DNA of 64,000 bases, from positions 14,028,305 to 14,092,304 of the forward strand of contig JAPWDM010000006.1 in assembly GCA_035578155.1 (NCBI GenBank). The letters are read 5' to 3'. The translations under genes were made by a program, and so were the position numbers. Positions 22,032 through 33,308 of this stretch are shown here, piece after piece (the first letter of the stretch is position 1; the number at the start of each line of letters is the position of its first letter). The notes beneath the pieces are model-generated. The model was not told the DNA's origin and made no database searches. It was given only the letters and a program-made list of their open reading frames with translations. Source of the stretch: Brachynemurus nebulosus (lineage: Eukaryota; Arthropoda; Insecta; Neuroptera; Myrmeleontidae).

Positions 22032-22741
22032 TAGAGATGTCGATTCTCCAAAAAAAAATCGATTTTTGGATCGATTTAAATCGAAATCAAAAAAAATCGA
22101 TTAAAAAATAATCGGCTAAAAAAAAAATCGATTCTGTGAGATCGATCTAAAAAATCGAAATTTTGAAAAGTTTAATAAAATTAGCTGATAATTTTTGTTT
22201 AAGGGACTTACTTGATAGTACATAGGTAATATCGGTAATATCGTGTAAAAACGCCTTGTAAGGTATTATATTTGTAAAGGCGATGAGTAAGTTAGCTTTT
22301 CAATTATAATTATAAAAAATAAGGCAATTGAATATGTAGGACGAATACCACGAATTGAACCAAGTTTATTCAAAAATTTCAAACAAATTGACAAAAAAAT
22401 GTTTTCTAAATAAGTCGCTTTTGTGGGAAGGGGTCGTCGTTTACACAGATAGGTGGTCTCTTCCTTCCTTTTGTATTAATAGTCTGACTTATATAGAGCC
22501 GTAGGAGGGATTCGTTGATATAACGAGTAAAAAGTGACAATTAACAATAGAGTTTTTGGTGTTTCATTTTAACACATGTTTCTTTGTATAATTACTATTA
22601 AAATGAAGTTATTTTTGGAAAAAATCGGTTATCGATCTCTTACTTTTAATAATCGATTCATGAATTGATTCAAATGAAAAAAATCGAAAAAAGAATCGAT
22701 TTTTTAAGCTTCGATTAATCGATTTAAAATCGACATCTCTA
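22032..22741. mobile_element. hAT-type MITE inserted in the TACAGGGTG element
   Basis: Inverted ends TAGAGATGTCGATT and AATCGACATCTCTA enclose 710 bp. The flanks are CTTGAAAA (22024-22031) and CTTGGAAA (22742-22749), an 8-bp target duplication with one difference. The intact relative at 36714-37175 shows a single uninterrupted site at this point. Near both ends the sequence is dominated by ATCGATT/AAATCGAT repeats; the middle is unique. No transposase. Confidence 0.82.
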
Positions 22742-22814
22742 CTTGGAAACACGTTTACGACCTAAACGTGTTTAGGTACAAAAAAATATTAAATTTTAGT
22801 CAATAAAATTATTT

Positions 22815-23333
22815 TTCTACTCCTGTTGAAGAACACATTATACATCCGGTCATTACATATCCGTTAATTGTTGAGAAAGTTAGGCATTATTCAAAGGTGT
22901 GGAGGAATGATCATTACTCAATACCTTTCGACCAATGAAATCACCGTATTAACCATTATTCAATGGGTTTGCGATTGTTTTGTGAATAATATATCTATAA
23001 ATTTTAATTTCATATACTTATGTTGCGTAGTAACATGTAAGTAAACAAAATAGTTTGTATTTTGTTTTCATCGTTTGTATATATACAAACATTTAATGAT
23101 ACTTGAGATAGATTAAAAATTGTATTCTTTTGATTTAAAATTTATATTCAATTTTATTTAAATCAAAAAGGAAAAAAGTCGTTAGAAAAATATCGTATTC
23201 TACTCGCTTGGAATGGCTATTATTCACTCAGATGCATTACAACACTCGCCTCGTAAACTCGGCTCGTGTGGCAATTTCATCTTCGTGAGTAACAGCTATC
23301 ATTACCAGCTCGTTGAATAATATACTATTTCTA
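22815..23333. repeat. Dispersed repeat, family E, copy 1 (inserted)
   Basis: From CTGTTGAAGAACACA to AATAATATACTATTT this ~520-bp segment matches 33966-34467 closely (TTAATTGTTGAGAAAGTTA, CAAAGGTGTGGAGGAATGA, ATTCACTCAGATGCATTAC). It is absent from the intact TACAGGGTG copy, so it is an insertion. Its ends are not obvious inverted repeats and no coding frame is present; the class is unknown. Confidence 0.65.
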
Positions 23334-23525
23334 TCTTTGATATTAAAAAGGTATTTATGCATAATTTTGAAAGGGCCTTAGAAAAATTTTGAAACATCAT
23401 ATAGTCAATTAATTTCCGATTTTCTCTAACTGTTATGTCCAAAAATAATTCTTGTTGTTTTAGTATCTATAGGGTGCAATGAGTCACGCCCCAAAAGGAC
23501 GAGAGTTTTTTTTTTACACCCTGTA

Positions 23526-24690
23526 TACATATTTATTGAAGTCGAATATTTTTTTTTCTGGCTTTCGACTAAAATTTCTTTTGATGATTATTTTTTTCCA
23601 GACTGAATTATTAAGTTTTCGTTTAATGATACTTGTTTTAGAGAGAAATTAATAAAAATTAAGTATTTTCAAGTAAGTTATTCAATATTATGATATATTG
23701 ATAAGTGGCTTTCTGTCCGACTTCAATAACTTCTCCTTTGATAGTAATTAAGTCATTATGATAATAATTTCAAGATATTTTAAAAATTATGCGTGTAGAA
23801 ATAGTCAGTGGTGGTGTAAGACAAAAATTGGAAGTGGGTAAGATATGTTTCGTGAGGCTTTATTTTCCGAAACTGCAAGACAGATTTTGTATAATAAATT
23901 GCTTTTCAGAACTCCGAAGAAAAAACTATCCGTTTGTCTGTCTGACAAGTGCCCGCATATAAATCTGGCTTTGCTTTTACCTATTTTTCGATGTGTTAAC
24001 ATGAAATTTTGCAAGCACCTACATGTTACCTGTAGAGATTTCAAATTAATTCACAGCAAAAAAATGTTTTTTTAATTTCTGAATTAATTTTCCGTATTGG
24101 AAAGTAGGCATGAAAATTTCCTTTTTACGTACCACATCGTTAAGGTTCTTCTCACTATTTTTCTTTTTTGAAATACTGACCTTCAAAGTGTTGAATATTT
24201 CCCAAGACCAACGTTATATATGTACCAGTAAAACCTCGACTAAGATTGTAAATAATTCAACAAATATTCTACTTCAAAAATATCACTATATTTTTAAACT
24301 GTGACAATTGTTTCGAACATTAGTCATTTATTTTCAAAACAAACAATTATAACAGCTATATATTCACAGTGGTGAGGAATGAAAGAAGAATTAAGAGGTA
24401 CAAATATAGTGAAAATAATCTTTAGAATATTGTGAAAATACATGTCACAAAGTGCAAAGTATAATCAAGATTGGGAACACACGTGAAAAGGGACAAACAA
24501 CATTTTAAAAATAACAGATTGGATAACCATGTAGGTACAGTTGTATACAAAATTATGTAAAATTATAAATAAATTGTTAGCTCTATTTTCGCCAAAAAAT
24601 TTAAACTTGTAATTTCAATATTTGACTTTATTTGGCGATAAACCTCAATATTAAGACCAGCAAAAAACCAAACAGAATTTTTTAACCAAT
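23526..24690. other. AT-rich DNA with one lone pogo-like end
   Basis: CAGTAAAACCTCGACTAAG at 24224 resembles the terminus of pogo/Tigger-type elements, but no partner was found. The open frame at 23845-24075 includes a TTTGTCTGTCTGAC stretch typical of repeats and is not taken as a gene. Confidence 0.35.
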
Positions 24691-24696
24691 CTTCAA

Positions 24697-25060
24697 CATG
24701 TCGACCGGTTTCGGTGTCTCAAAACACCATTATCAAGACAAGAATATAAAAATCAATAAAAATAAAAATAAAAAATGAAAAAATTTAAAAAATTTTTTCA
24801 TAAACAAAAGAAACTAAAAACCTTTTAGTTTGGATCAAAACCAATCAAATCAAACAATGTCAAATATAGCAACTCGTTGGTTGCAAAAAAGGAAATACGT
24901 ACATCACTAAAAATGATATACGAAAACGGAAATGTGAAATAACAAAATGTAAAATTATAATACGAAAAATAGAACAGAACTGTAAATATCTGTGTAATCG
25001 TTGATTCCTGTAAAATCGAATTTCTAGTAAACTGAAACCCAATGAAAAATTGATGCCTTC
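24697..25060 (-). mobile_element. Penelope-like element 3' relic
   Basis: On the minus strand CTTGATAATGGTGT-TTTGAG-ACACCGAAAC forms a short stem followed by GAAAC. This layout resembles the hammerhead-like motif in terminal repeats of Penelope-like elements, but with changes at core positions. Upstream on the same strand, ACGATTACACAGATATTTA and a TCTATTTTTCGTATTATA stretch match the Penelope relic at 41907-42380. No intact coding domain remains. Confidence 0.45.
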
Positions 25061-25094
25061 TATACCTAACCTTCAAAGTAATCCAAATTGACAA

Positions 25095-26384
25095 CTTATT
25101 TCGTAACTATTCGCATTACAAATAAAACATCATATATAAACCAAATTTTCGTCATATCGCTACCATTTTAAACGACTGACTTCGACTTCAAAAACATAAA
25201 TTATCCAGCAATGAACGCTAGCAAAAGATGGAACGTTTGTCGTAACTCATCGCGGTGAGGAGAACGAACCATCCTATACGAATATATTGAACACACACAT
25301 ATGTATGTATACGTTGTGCCACCTATGCTGTACACATACATATACATATATGCAACCAATTAAAGTGAAAATAAGGGAAGATGACATAATGTAGACAGGT
25401 CGTTTATCATGTCACTAGAGAGTACACACGCACCACGACGGAGGTGTTAATATCATATTACACTTACTAACAGCCATTATTTCTTTCCACTATCGCGTCG
25501 TCGCTTGCGTCGCACGAATTATATTACATTTTTGACATTGATGTCAACAGATAGATACGGTGGAAATAAACCGGCGTGCGAATTATGTTAAAAGAAAATT
25601 GTCTTTTACTACACAAAAAATGTATTTTTTTTCCGCGTGGTTGTTTTCTTTTTTCCTCGAAAACGTTTGCAGTCCAAAAATGTTGATACACTCTAAATTT
25701 GACGTTGTTTAGTACGACTTTAAAGTGAAATTGCTGCAACGCACAGTGGTCCAATTTTCAAAATACCCCTGTCGCAGAATCCTGCATAACATAGCGAATT
25801 TCCGTTTATAAAAATTAGTTTTTCGTGGAAATTACACGGAGAGAAAATTTATATAAAAATTACTGTGCTCAGCACTACAATCGACGTGTAAAAGGCGAAG
25901 ATATTCAATTTTGTACGGTAAAAATATAAAAATTATAATTAATCATAGAAAATTTAAAGGATAGAATATTGTTTCCGTAATATTAGTTCCGTAAAATTTG
26001 TAAAACAGCACAGTAAAAAGTTCCATTGCCGACAAAAAAATATTTTTTAATTGTTTTTCTTACAAAAATTACCATGCTATATTATAATATTTGAAATGCT
26101 ATCTGCTAATAGTAGAAAGAAAAAAATTGAAAGAAGGTTGTGTTTGTTGTGAACGCTGTTGAAATGTACCTCACTCATAGCAAGTCACATAGCCAACCAT
26201 AGGTTTGGACGACCAACTTGGTCGGACGGGTCGGACCAAGCATCTTGATCCATTAGACTGTGTTACAAGCAGCAAGCAGTATTCATTACACTGTGTTAGA
26301 GGACGGGGATGTCACCGTTTCTTTCTTTTTCGTTTTTTCTACCCAAAAAATTATTCTTCTACCCAAAAAAGAAAAAATCATTTT
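25095..26384. other. Mostly unique AT-rich DNA
   Basis: A moderately GC-rich patch with CACGCACCACGACGG and CGCGTCGTCGCTTGCGTCGC lies at 25425-25515. ACACGGAGAGAAAATTTA near 25834 resembles the CACTGAGAAAAAATT terminus at 54211, but I could not define its partner. No gene was recognised. Confidence 0.35.
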
Positions 26385-26610
26385 TTACAGATGTATTTAT
26401 CACAGTTTTCATAATATTATAAAAATTAAATAAAATGTTTTCATGTGTAAATTAATGCTTTATCTTGTTTAGAAAAGCAGTTTCTAAGGAAATCGTGATG
26501 TTTTGAGTTACGTATTTTCTATGAAACTTTTTTTAAGTGGTTACATTTTTTTGTGTAATTTTTTTATACGGTCCTTATTCACCGCATAAAAAAAGGTTCA
26601 GCTATATATG
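26385..26610. mobile_element. TA-type MITE family F, partial copy
   Basis: Shares TTTTCATAATATTATAAAAA, AAAAGCAGTTTCTAAGGAAA and the end block TATACGGTCC...CCGCATAAAAAAAGGTTCAGC with the fuller copy at 47499-48071. The left end is missing. Confidence 0.6.
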
Positions 26611-27279
26611 TATATTTTATTGTATATTAAATTAAAAATATACGTATATTTGATGTAATTTTACAAAAAAAAAATTTACAGTGTACCCATCATTCGAACA
26701 AAGTTGGTGGTGATGAAAAGTATTTCCTTTGTTTTCAGTCGCGTCGCTATCACTTTCTACAAAAAAAAAAAATTGTTATATTGTCATTCACTATTGAAAT
26801 GAAGTGTTTTCGTCGTTATATTCATTCACACAGAAACCGCCAAGTGTTTATACAAAAAGAAATTTCCTTTGCTGGCAAAATAATATACTGAAATAACAAA
26901 ATTAATGAGTATCACCCCATTTTACCACTTATACGGGGAACACTTTGTACAATATCCTAATTTGTGGTAGGCAGGTTCGTTAAAAATAGAAAGAGATCGA
27001 GGTGGATGCTGATGTAACAACACTTTTTGCGCTGGAAATTAATCAAAAAGTGAGAGAAATATCAAATTTTCTGCCATACATAAGTTCACCATTTCTGACA
27101 TACATAGACAGGGTCGGATTAAGTGCTGACGTAAGTATAGACACATCTGAAACATGTACCAGATCGTTCAGTCATTGATTCTCAAGCTCAATCTAAACAT
27201 TTATAAATAAGAATGTTGACTCTAGTATTCGATAAAAACAGGAATATCGTAGTTCCTGTGGCGCTTCATTAGAATATAG
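26611..27279. other. AT-rich spacer, nothing recognised
   Basis: CAGGGTCGGATTAAG near 27114 resembles the possible hAT-type end at 1874; no partner seen. Confidence 0.35.
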
Positions 27280-28170
27280 TTAGAAATATTTCTTCGACTA
27301 CTCGAAAAAAAAAATCAAAAAATTATTTCATTGATTAAAAAAAAATATTTTTTTGATTCAAACTAATATATTTTTTTAGTAGTCAAAATTTCTTTGATAA
27401 TTTTTTTGATTCAAAGAAACATTTCTTTGACTACTCGAAAAAAAAATTTAAAAAAAAAATTTTTTTGATTAAAAAAGAGATATTTTCGATTCAAACTAAT
27501 ACTTTCTTTAGTAGTCAAAATTTCTTGGATAATTTTTTTTTTGATTCAAAGAAATATTTCTTTGACTACTCGAAAAAAAAATCAAAAAATATTTCTTTGA
27601 TTAAAAAAAAAATATATATATTTTGATTTAAACTAATGTTTTCTTTTAGTAATCAAAATTTCTTTTATAATTTTTTTTAATTTAAAGAAATATTTCTTTG
27701 ACTGCTAGAAAAAAGAAATTCAAGAAAATATTTTTTTGATTAGAAAAAAGATATTTTTTACTCAAACTAATATTTTTTTTAGTAGTCAAAATTTCTTTGA
27801 TAATTTTTTTAATTCAAAGAAATATTTCTTTGACTGTTCGAAAAAAAATTTCAAGAAAATATTTTTTTTATTAAAACAAAATATTTTTTATTCAAACTAA
27901 TATTTTTTTTTAGTAGTCAAAATTTCTTTGATAATTTTTTATTCAAAGAAATATTTCTTTGACTACTCGAAGAAAATATTAAATATATATTTCCTTGATT
28001 AAAAAAAAATATTTTTTAATAAATATTTCCTTGATTAAAAAAAAATATTTTTTTATTCATTCTTTGACTATTAAAAAAAAATTCATGAAAATATTTCTTT
28101 GATTAAAGAACAATATTTTTTTGATTCAAAGAAAAAAAAAATTAAAGAAATTTTAAATCATTGAGCAAAT
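27280..28170. repeat. Satellite-like tandem array, ~133-bp period
   Basis: The landmark CTACTCGAAAAA or a variant recurs at 27297, 27431, 27566, 27702, 27834 and 27963, spacings of 134, 135, 136, 132 and 129 bp. Each unit also contains AGTAGTCAAAATTTCTTTGA, the partial inverse of the landmark, and TTTGATTCAAAGAAA, itself a palindrome. The last units decay into AT-rich sequence. Confidence 0.85.
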
Positions 28171-29490
28171 AAACCGTTTTGAAAGTATATCAAAACTAAA
28201 GAATTTCTGTTATTCGGAGGAGTTAACCCACGTTTGCTTAAAATTGATACAACACCTACGACAGGAATTAAAACTTTTCGTCATTTTTGAGTAGGATTTT
28301 CGACTAGTTAATGTGCCCACATTATTCAGAATAATTATTGAAATTTATAACGAATTTTAGATGTGCGTGTTCATTTTTGTGTTTTCAATATTGTAGAAAA
28401 ATTCTCACGGGAAAAATTATTTTCATTTATGGTATGTAATAATAATCCTGATTATTTAGTTTTAAGTGAAAAACAAACGCAGGCACGTTTTATAATTTGG
28501 ATTTTTGTGGCACCTATAATAAGGAAGGGAAGCTCCTGGGTACGTGCCCCATGTTCTGACAACAACTAGTCACTGGTAAGGTGTCACTAATTATTGTCAA
28601 TGGTGACATGCGCTAATGTTACTCACAAAATATTGTCTTTTAAAAATGATAATATTCTCTATCTATGTATATTATAGAAGTCGTAAAAATAATATTATAT
28701 AATTTAATGCCGTTTTGTTCACAATACGTTTACGGTATAAATAAGAAGAAACAAAATAATATAACAGGCATAAACACCAACAAAATAATATATTTTATTG
28801 TTGGCAATTTTTTACTTTTATCGTTTCTTTGAAGTGTTTGAAAAAATTTTGTGATAATTTTTGTTTATATTCGCGCCACGAGATAAGCCTATTTCAAGCG
28901 ACAATGATATATAGAACATTAAATGGTATATTATCTACCTGTATCGTTATAGAAATGTACACTAGAACGTGAAATTGTGTGCGTTATAAGTGGCGAATGC
29001 GCAGTAAATGTGAATAAAATAGAATTCTTCTGAATGTGAATGTACGGCGTCTAAATTACAGAGAAGTAGAGACAACATATCTATCTCTATACTACTGGAA
29101 TCAGTGTAACCAGTAAGAGATAGAAAATATGTTATATACATGCACGGGGTTTACTTTGTATTTGTGTTAGTTAACGTTGATTGTAGTGGTCGTCACGTGG
29201 CTGTGTTGTTGCATACATATCTATGACACCACACGCGTGTACGTGGCTCCGTGTGAGGATTGTAACAATGCCAACAACATTCAAATCAATTAACTTGTGA
29301 TTGGTTTACACTCATCGACTGCCACTGAGAGAGTGACTATTAATTAACTTAATGTGCACAGAAGTGCACACTGCAGATTTCATGATAGAGGTAGTTGATG
29401 CAGATTCTGTGGTCTAAATCAAAGAATATTTCTTTTTATTTCGAAAAATTTTATAAAATGTAATTTTTGGCCACACCGGAACGGATATAC
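28171..29490. other. Mostly unique DNA, no gene recognised
   Basis: A less AT-rich zone at about 29180-29350 contains CACGTGGCTGTGTTG, ACACGCGTGTACGTGGC and GAGAGAGTGAC. It could be host regulatory or intronic sequence, but nothing decides this. Confidence 0.35.
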
Positions 29491-29498
29491 GTTTGGAG

Positions 29499-29892
29499 TA
29501 GGGATGTTACGGATATGAAATTTCGGATACGGATACGGATATGGATATTTAAAAACATTTTTTCCGGTTTCGGTTTCGGTTACGGATATATAGGTATAAT
29601 AATATCGGATAATGTTTAATGAACAAATTTTTTTAGAAAAAAGGGGAATATTATACCAAAAAATGTGAACGTCACACACGAATCAACGAAAATCTATCAA
29701 AATAAACATATTAGAATAAAATTTTAATTTATTTTCTTCGGTTTAAACTCAATTTTCTAGCGACAGTGGTCTGTGTTTATCCGAAACAAATCCGAAACAA
29801 TTATTTTTGGATACGGTTTCGGTTACGGATAATGAATTATTTCGGATATCCGGTAGTTTTGGTTACGGTTACGGATATCCATAACATCCCTA
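29499..29892. mobile_element. hAT-type MITE with GGATACGG repeats (complete)
   Basis: Inverted ends TAGGGATGTTACGGATAT and ATATCCATAACATCCCTA enclose 394 bp. The bases GTTTGGAG lie directly outside both ends (29491-29498 and 29893-29900), a perfect 8-bp target duplication diagnostic of hAT insertion. Subterminal regions consist of GGATAC and TTTCGGTTACGG repeats. A longer, truncated relative is at 13809-15200. No transposase. Confidence 0.9.
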
Positions 29893-30130
29893 GTTTGGAG
29901 AAAGAGGCATATGAGCATTTACTTTCAAAAGGGCGTAACCAATTTTAATGCGTTTTTTTTTTTTTTTTTAAATAAAAATTTTATAAATTCACGACGAAAA
30001 AGCTTTAAAAGGTTTCAAATAAAAATTCCTGAAATTCCATATTTTAATTAATATGGTAATTTAGAACAACTTAACCTTTATTCGTGGTTCGTGACATTAC
30101 ACTACAAGATACACGGCAAGACATATGACA

Positions 30131-30340
30131 AACTAGCAGCTACCCGTGGCTTCATCCGCGTCGTATTTGAAATTATACTATCGAGTGAAATATGCATAGA
30201 GTATACTTGTCGAAATTTACTATTGTGTCAATTTTCCCGCGGCAAGCGTAAAATGTAGCCTATATCCTTTTATGTTCCCCCAAGCTATATCTGTGTAAAG
30301 TTTTAAGCCGATTGGTTAGACAACTGCGAGACGTGAAAAC
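30131..30340 (-). mobile_element. Helitron-like 3' end fragment
   Basis: On the plus strand CTAGCAGCTACCCGTGGCTT followed by CATCCGCGT corresponds, on the minus strand, to a CTAG terminus followed by T, preceded by a GC-rich imperfect hairpin. The ...GCCTATATCCTTTTATGTTC and CCGATTGGTTAGACAA phrases belong to a repeat style widespread in insect genomes. The TC 5' terminus was not located. Confidence 0.5.
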
Positions 30341-30357
30341 AAATTCACTTCCACCCA

Positions 30358-30643
30358 CATCCAGATATATTTATCGCAATTTTTGTAATATTATAAAAAT
30401 GAAATAATATGTTTTGTTTAGAAAAGCAATTTCGAAGCAAATCGTGAGGTTTTGAGCGTTTTGAACCATGTAGTTTCTATGAAACTTTTTCTATGCGGTC
30501 CCGATCCACTGAATAAAATTTTTTTCTTATAATCTAGAGCGAACTATAATTTTCTGGCTATTTATTATAAAGTTTTTGAATATTTTTTTTGGTGGTGTTT
30601 TTTTTATACCGTCCTTATCTATCGCATAAAAAAGGGTGTACTG
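30358..30643. mobile_element. TA-type MITE family F, partial copy
   Basis: Matches 26385-26610 and 47499-48071 through GTAATATTATAAAAATGAAA, GAAAAGCAATTTCGAAGCAA and TATACCGTCCTTATCTATCG, ending ACTG before TA. Confidence 0.6.
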
Positions 30644-31165
30644 TACAATCACAATTCAGCCTAGTTGTACCATAATTGATGTTTTAGTGTACTTAAATAT
30701 ATGTATGTATAAGTGATACTATGTATACACAAAATTTACACATGTATCATATAAAATGGCTTTGTTGTAGGTATATATGTGTTGTGTATGAAGCTCTTAT
30801 ATGTACATTTGGTTGAAAAACAGCATTGAAGCAATGGTTTTTGAGATTAAGTAAGATAACCGGAGAAAATACCTTTTTACAAAACTACATAAGCCATGTT
30901 TAGAGTGTTAAACAATCAAAAGTTTTCTTCTATCGTAGTGTGTTTTGGTGTTGTTTCGGATGGGTTTCGCTGTGTCGACTTGTTTGCCAGAGGACTACAA
31001 TTCCGGAATTAAAATATATGGTTGGAGTATAAGCTAAGAAAGGCCTATATGGCTGTACGAATATATATATCGACATATTATATATATTATATGACTGTAA
31101 ACTTAAATAGCAGATACATTAGTTACGTCTAGTTAAGTTCAAAATGATGTTTACGATATTGAAAA

Positions 31166-31910
31166 TTAAGGGAGGAGTTCAAATAAAAAAGCAACTTTTT
31201 TATTTATGATTATTTTGCTTGTTGAAATTTCTTTCAAATTAGGGATGGTTTCAAATAGAAAATTTTGTTTTTGAAACATTCATTACTTTTCCCTGTGCAG
31301 GAAGGGGGCCCTTTTTCACAAGTTTTTAAGCGTTTACAAGGAACGCCATATCTCAAAAAGTAATGAATATTTTTTAAATATTTTTTCATTATTTTATTCC
31401 CAAAGGACCTGTCCATAAAGCTGAGTATGGGTTTCAGGTAATTTTAAAAATTAACTATAAAATTGTAATTCCAAAGTTATAAAAATTATAAAACCCAATT
31501 TTTTATTAAAAAAAAAAAAAATGTTTAAAAATAGTTACAATTGTTCAAATGGAAAAATCATACTCCACTTTATGCGCAATATGTTTATGAACAAAATAAA
31601 AAAAAATTAAGTTTCTATCTTTTCTAGAACTTGAGATATGATTTTCCTTGTCGGGAAAAACACAAGTTTCGTGAAACGGTAAAAAACAAAAATAATAACA
31701 AAAGAAGCGGTTTACTCACTCTTTATTAAAACGTCTACAAAGGCATACAAATAAAGGAACATTATCTCAGTGCATACTATAACTTGTGTACACACCAAAA
31801 CTAAATATTACTGATCAAATCGCGAGGGGGTGCGAGCGTTATCTGCAAAGGAGCAGCAACTTAGCTGTGCAGCGGCTCACAAATAAATATTTTTCTACTT
31901 AAAAAAAAAT
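31166..31910. mobile_element. TTAA element, family G, copy 1 (right end lost)
   Basis: Begins TTAAGGGAGGAGTTCAAATA and runs nearly base for base with 40065-41495 (shared GTTTCAAATAGAAAATTTTG, TGAGTATGGGTTTCAGGTAA, AAAGGAGCAGCAACTT). It breaks off near TTTTTCTACTT at about 31905, before the terminal TGAACTCCCCCCTTAA present in the other copy. It lacks the Helitron found in copy 2, so it shows the empty site. Confidence 0.75.
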
Positions 31911-32304
31911 TTTCGTGTTTTTCATTTATTAGACTGCCAACCGATTTCAACTATACCGAAGGAAGTAGAGAACATTTATGTGGAAAGTTATTTTAAATAA
32001 AGATAGAATATGGTGGTATCTAATATATCTGTCATTTTTTCCAAACTTTATCAAACATAAAGCATTTGTTAAAGATGGTGGGATTTAATAAGATTTAAAA
32101 GTTTTCCGCTTTTTTTTTACTGTCTACGTTTTTTTTTGTCATTTTTGTTTTGCAAATACTACTTTAATTTTGGCTGAAAGAAAAAATTCAACCGTGGTTA
32201 AAGTGAAAATTATGTATTTTTGTTCTAGTTCATCCATTTTGTCATACAAAAGGTCAAAAAATTGTAGAAAGAAAATTTGAGATTTAAAAGTTTATTTCTT
32301 AAGC

Positions 32305-32385
32305 TGCTGAACGTGCTAAGGCGCTGGTGCTTGAACTAGTAGGTTCTAGGTTCGATTTCGCAAGGATTTTGGGAGGTTCCAACCA
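32305..32385 (+). repeat. Decayed tRNA-like sequence
   Basis: GCTAAGGCGCTGGTGCTTGA followed by AGGTTCTAGGTTCGATTTC has an A-box-like start and a near-perfect B-box. The stems are poorly paired, so it is a SINE head or tRNA relic at most. Confidence 0.35.
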
Positions 32386-32735
32386 AACGCACCGTTCGTG
32401 TAGCTTGCGTGTTTTAATTTCGGATGTAAAATTATTTTTGGCAAAGTATGATATTCAGTACTTATTTATTTAATTTATTTATTTTTATATATATAAAATT
32501 CGCGGAAAAAAATTTTGATATAATGTATGTATTTCAGTCAATACAAAAAAAATTTTAATAAATTTTGAATGGAAACAAGTAGGTATGTTATGAATAAATC
32601 CATTTTTTGGGTAAAATATTAAAATATTTATCAAATAAGAATAGAAAAAAAAGTATAACCATACCATTTTTATTTTTTTATTTATTTTTTTTTCCGAGAA
32701 AAAAATTCGACTATGTCCTTTTGTTATAAATTTTA

Positions 32736-33306
32736 CAGTCGAATCGCGTTATAAGTTCGTTACGGGGCTGTAGGAGAATATAATTCTAAGAATTCCTGTA
32801 CCCCCACTTGTGCTTAGTAGTCGACCGCCATAACTCTCACTTCCCCTACTTTTCAAGCGTATGAGTGTGTACTTATTTATAATCAAATTGCCCGGACGTT
32901 TAGTGCAATATTACTATTCGTTAGAAGCTGCACAAAATCTACCTATTTTTAATAAATACATTTACTAATATTTTCTAAATGCGTTCTATAGTATGTGTGA
33001 CAGGAGTTTTCTTTCATGTAAATAATACTGTTAGTCAAACAAAGTTTGTGATATAATCCGCGCAATGAATTACACATGTATTATGTAAACACGGACCTAT
33101 AAAAACATTTTTTTCAGTGAATAAAAAGATTCTGATAGGATGATTTATGAGTTGCACTAATCGTACGGCTGCTAGCTTATTAAACATCAACACCAATGTT
33201 CCGGTTTCATAGGGAGAGACTGAAATGAATTTTTTTTCGGTCATGGAGGGTGAGGGAATGTTTACAATAGAAATAAAATCGGCGGACTTATAACGCGATT
33301 CGATTG
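32736..33306. mobile_element. Pogo-like MITE with TA target duplication
   Basis: CAGTCGAATCGCGTTATAAG at the left and, inversely, CAATCGAATCGCGTTATAAG at the right; TA lies outside both ends (32734-32735 and 33307-33308). The CAGT start and TCGAATCGCGTTATAAGT style match pogo/Tigger-type elements. 571 bp with no transposase, so non-autonomous. Confidence 0.8.
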
Positions 33307-33308
33307 TA

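Larger units (their letters stand above)
21807..23525. mobile_element. TACAGGGTG MITE, interrupted by two younger insertions
   Basis: TACAGGGTG at the left and CACCCTGTA at the right are the inverted ends of a family whose uninterrupted copy is at 36714-37175 in inverse orientation. Matching blocks include GGGTAGATCTCACCCG, AATTAATATTT, TACTAAATATGGGT, GGGGCCCTT, GGTATTTATGCATAATTT and GACTCA next to GTGC. Two segments absent from the intact copy, 22032-22741 and about 22815-23333, are later insertions. Subtracting them gives about 470 bp, matching the 462-bp intact copy. Confidence 0.8.

Noticed and set aside
23805..24075. Complementary frames with a VCLSDKCPH-type stretch
   Set aside because: The TTTGTCTGTCTGAC context is typical of dispersed repeats, frames exist on both strands, and no family motif is visible.
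24825..25094. 89-codon minus-strand frame in the Penelope-like relic
   Set aside because: Phe/Tyr/Ile-rich translation without reverse transcriptase or endonuclease motifs; it lies in the decayed 3' region.
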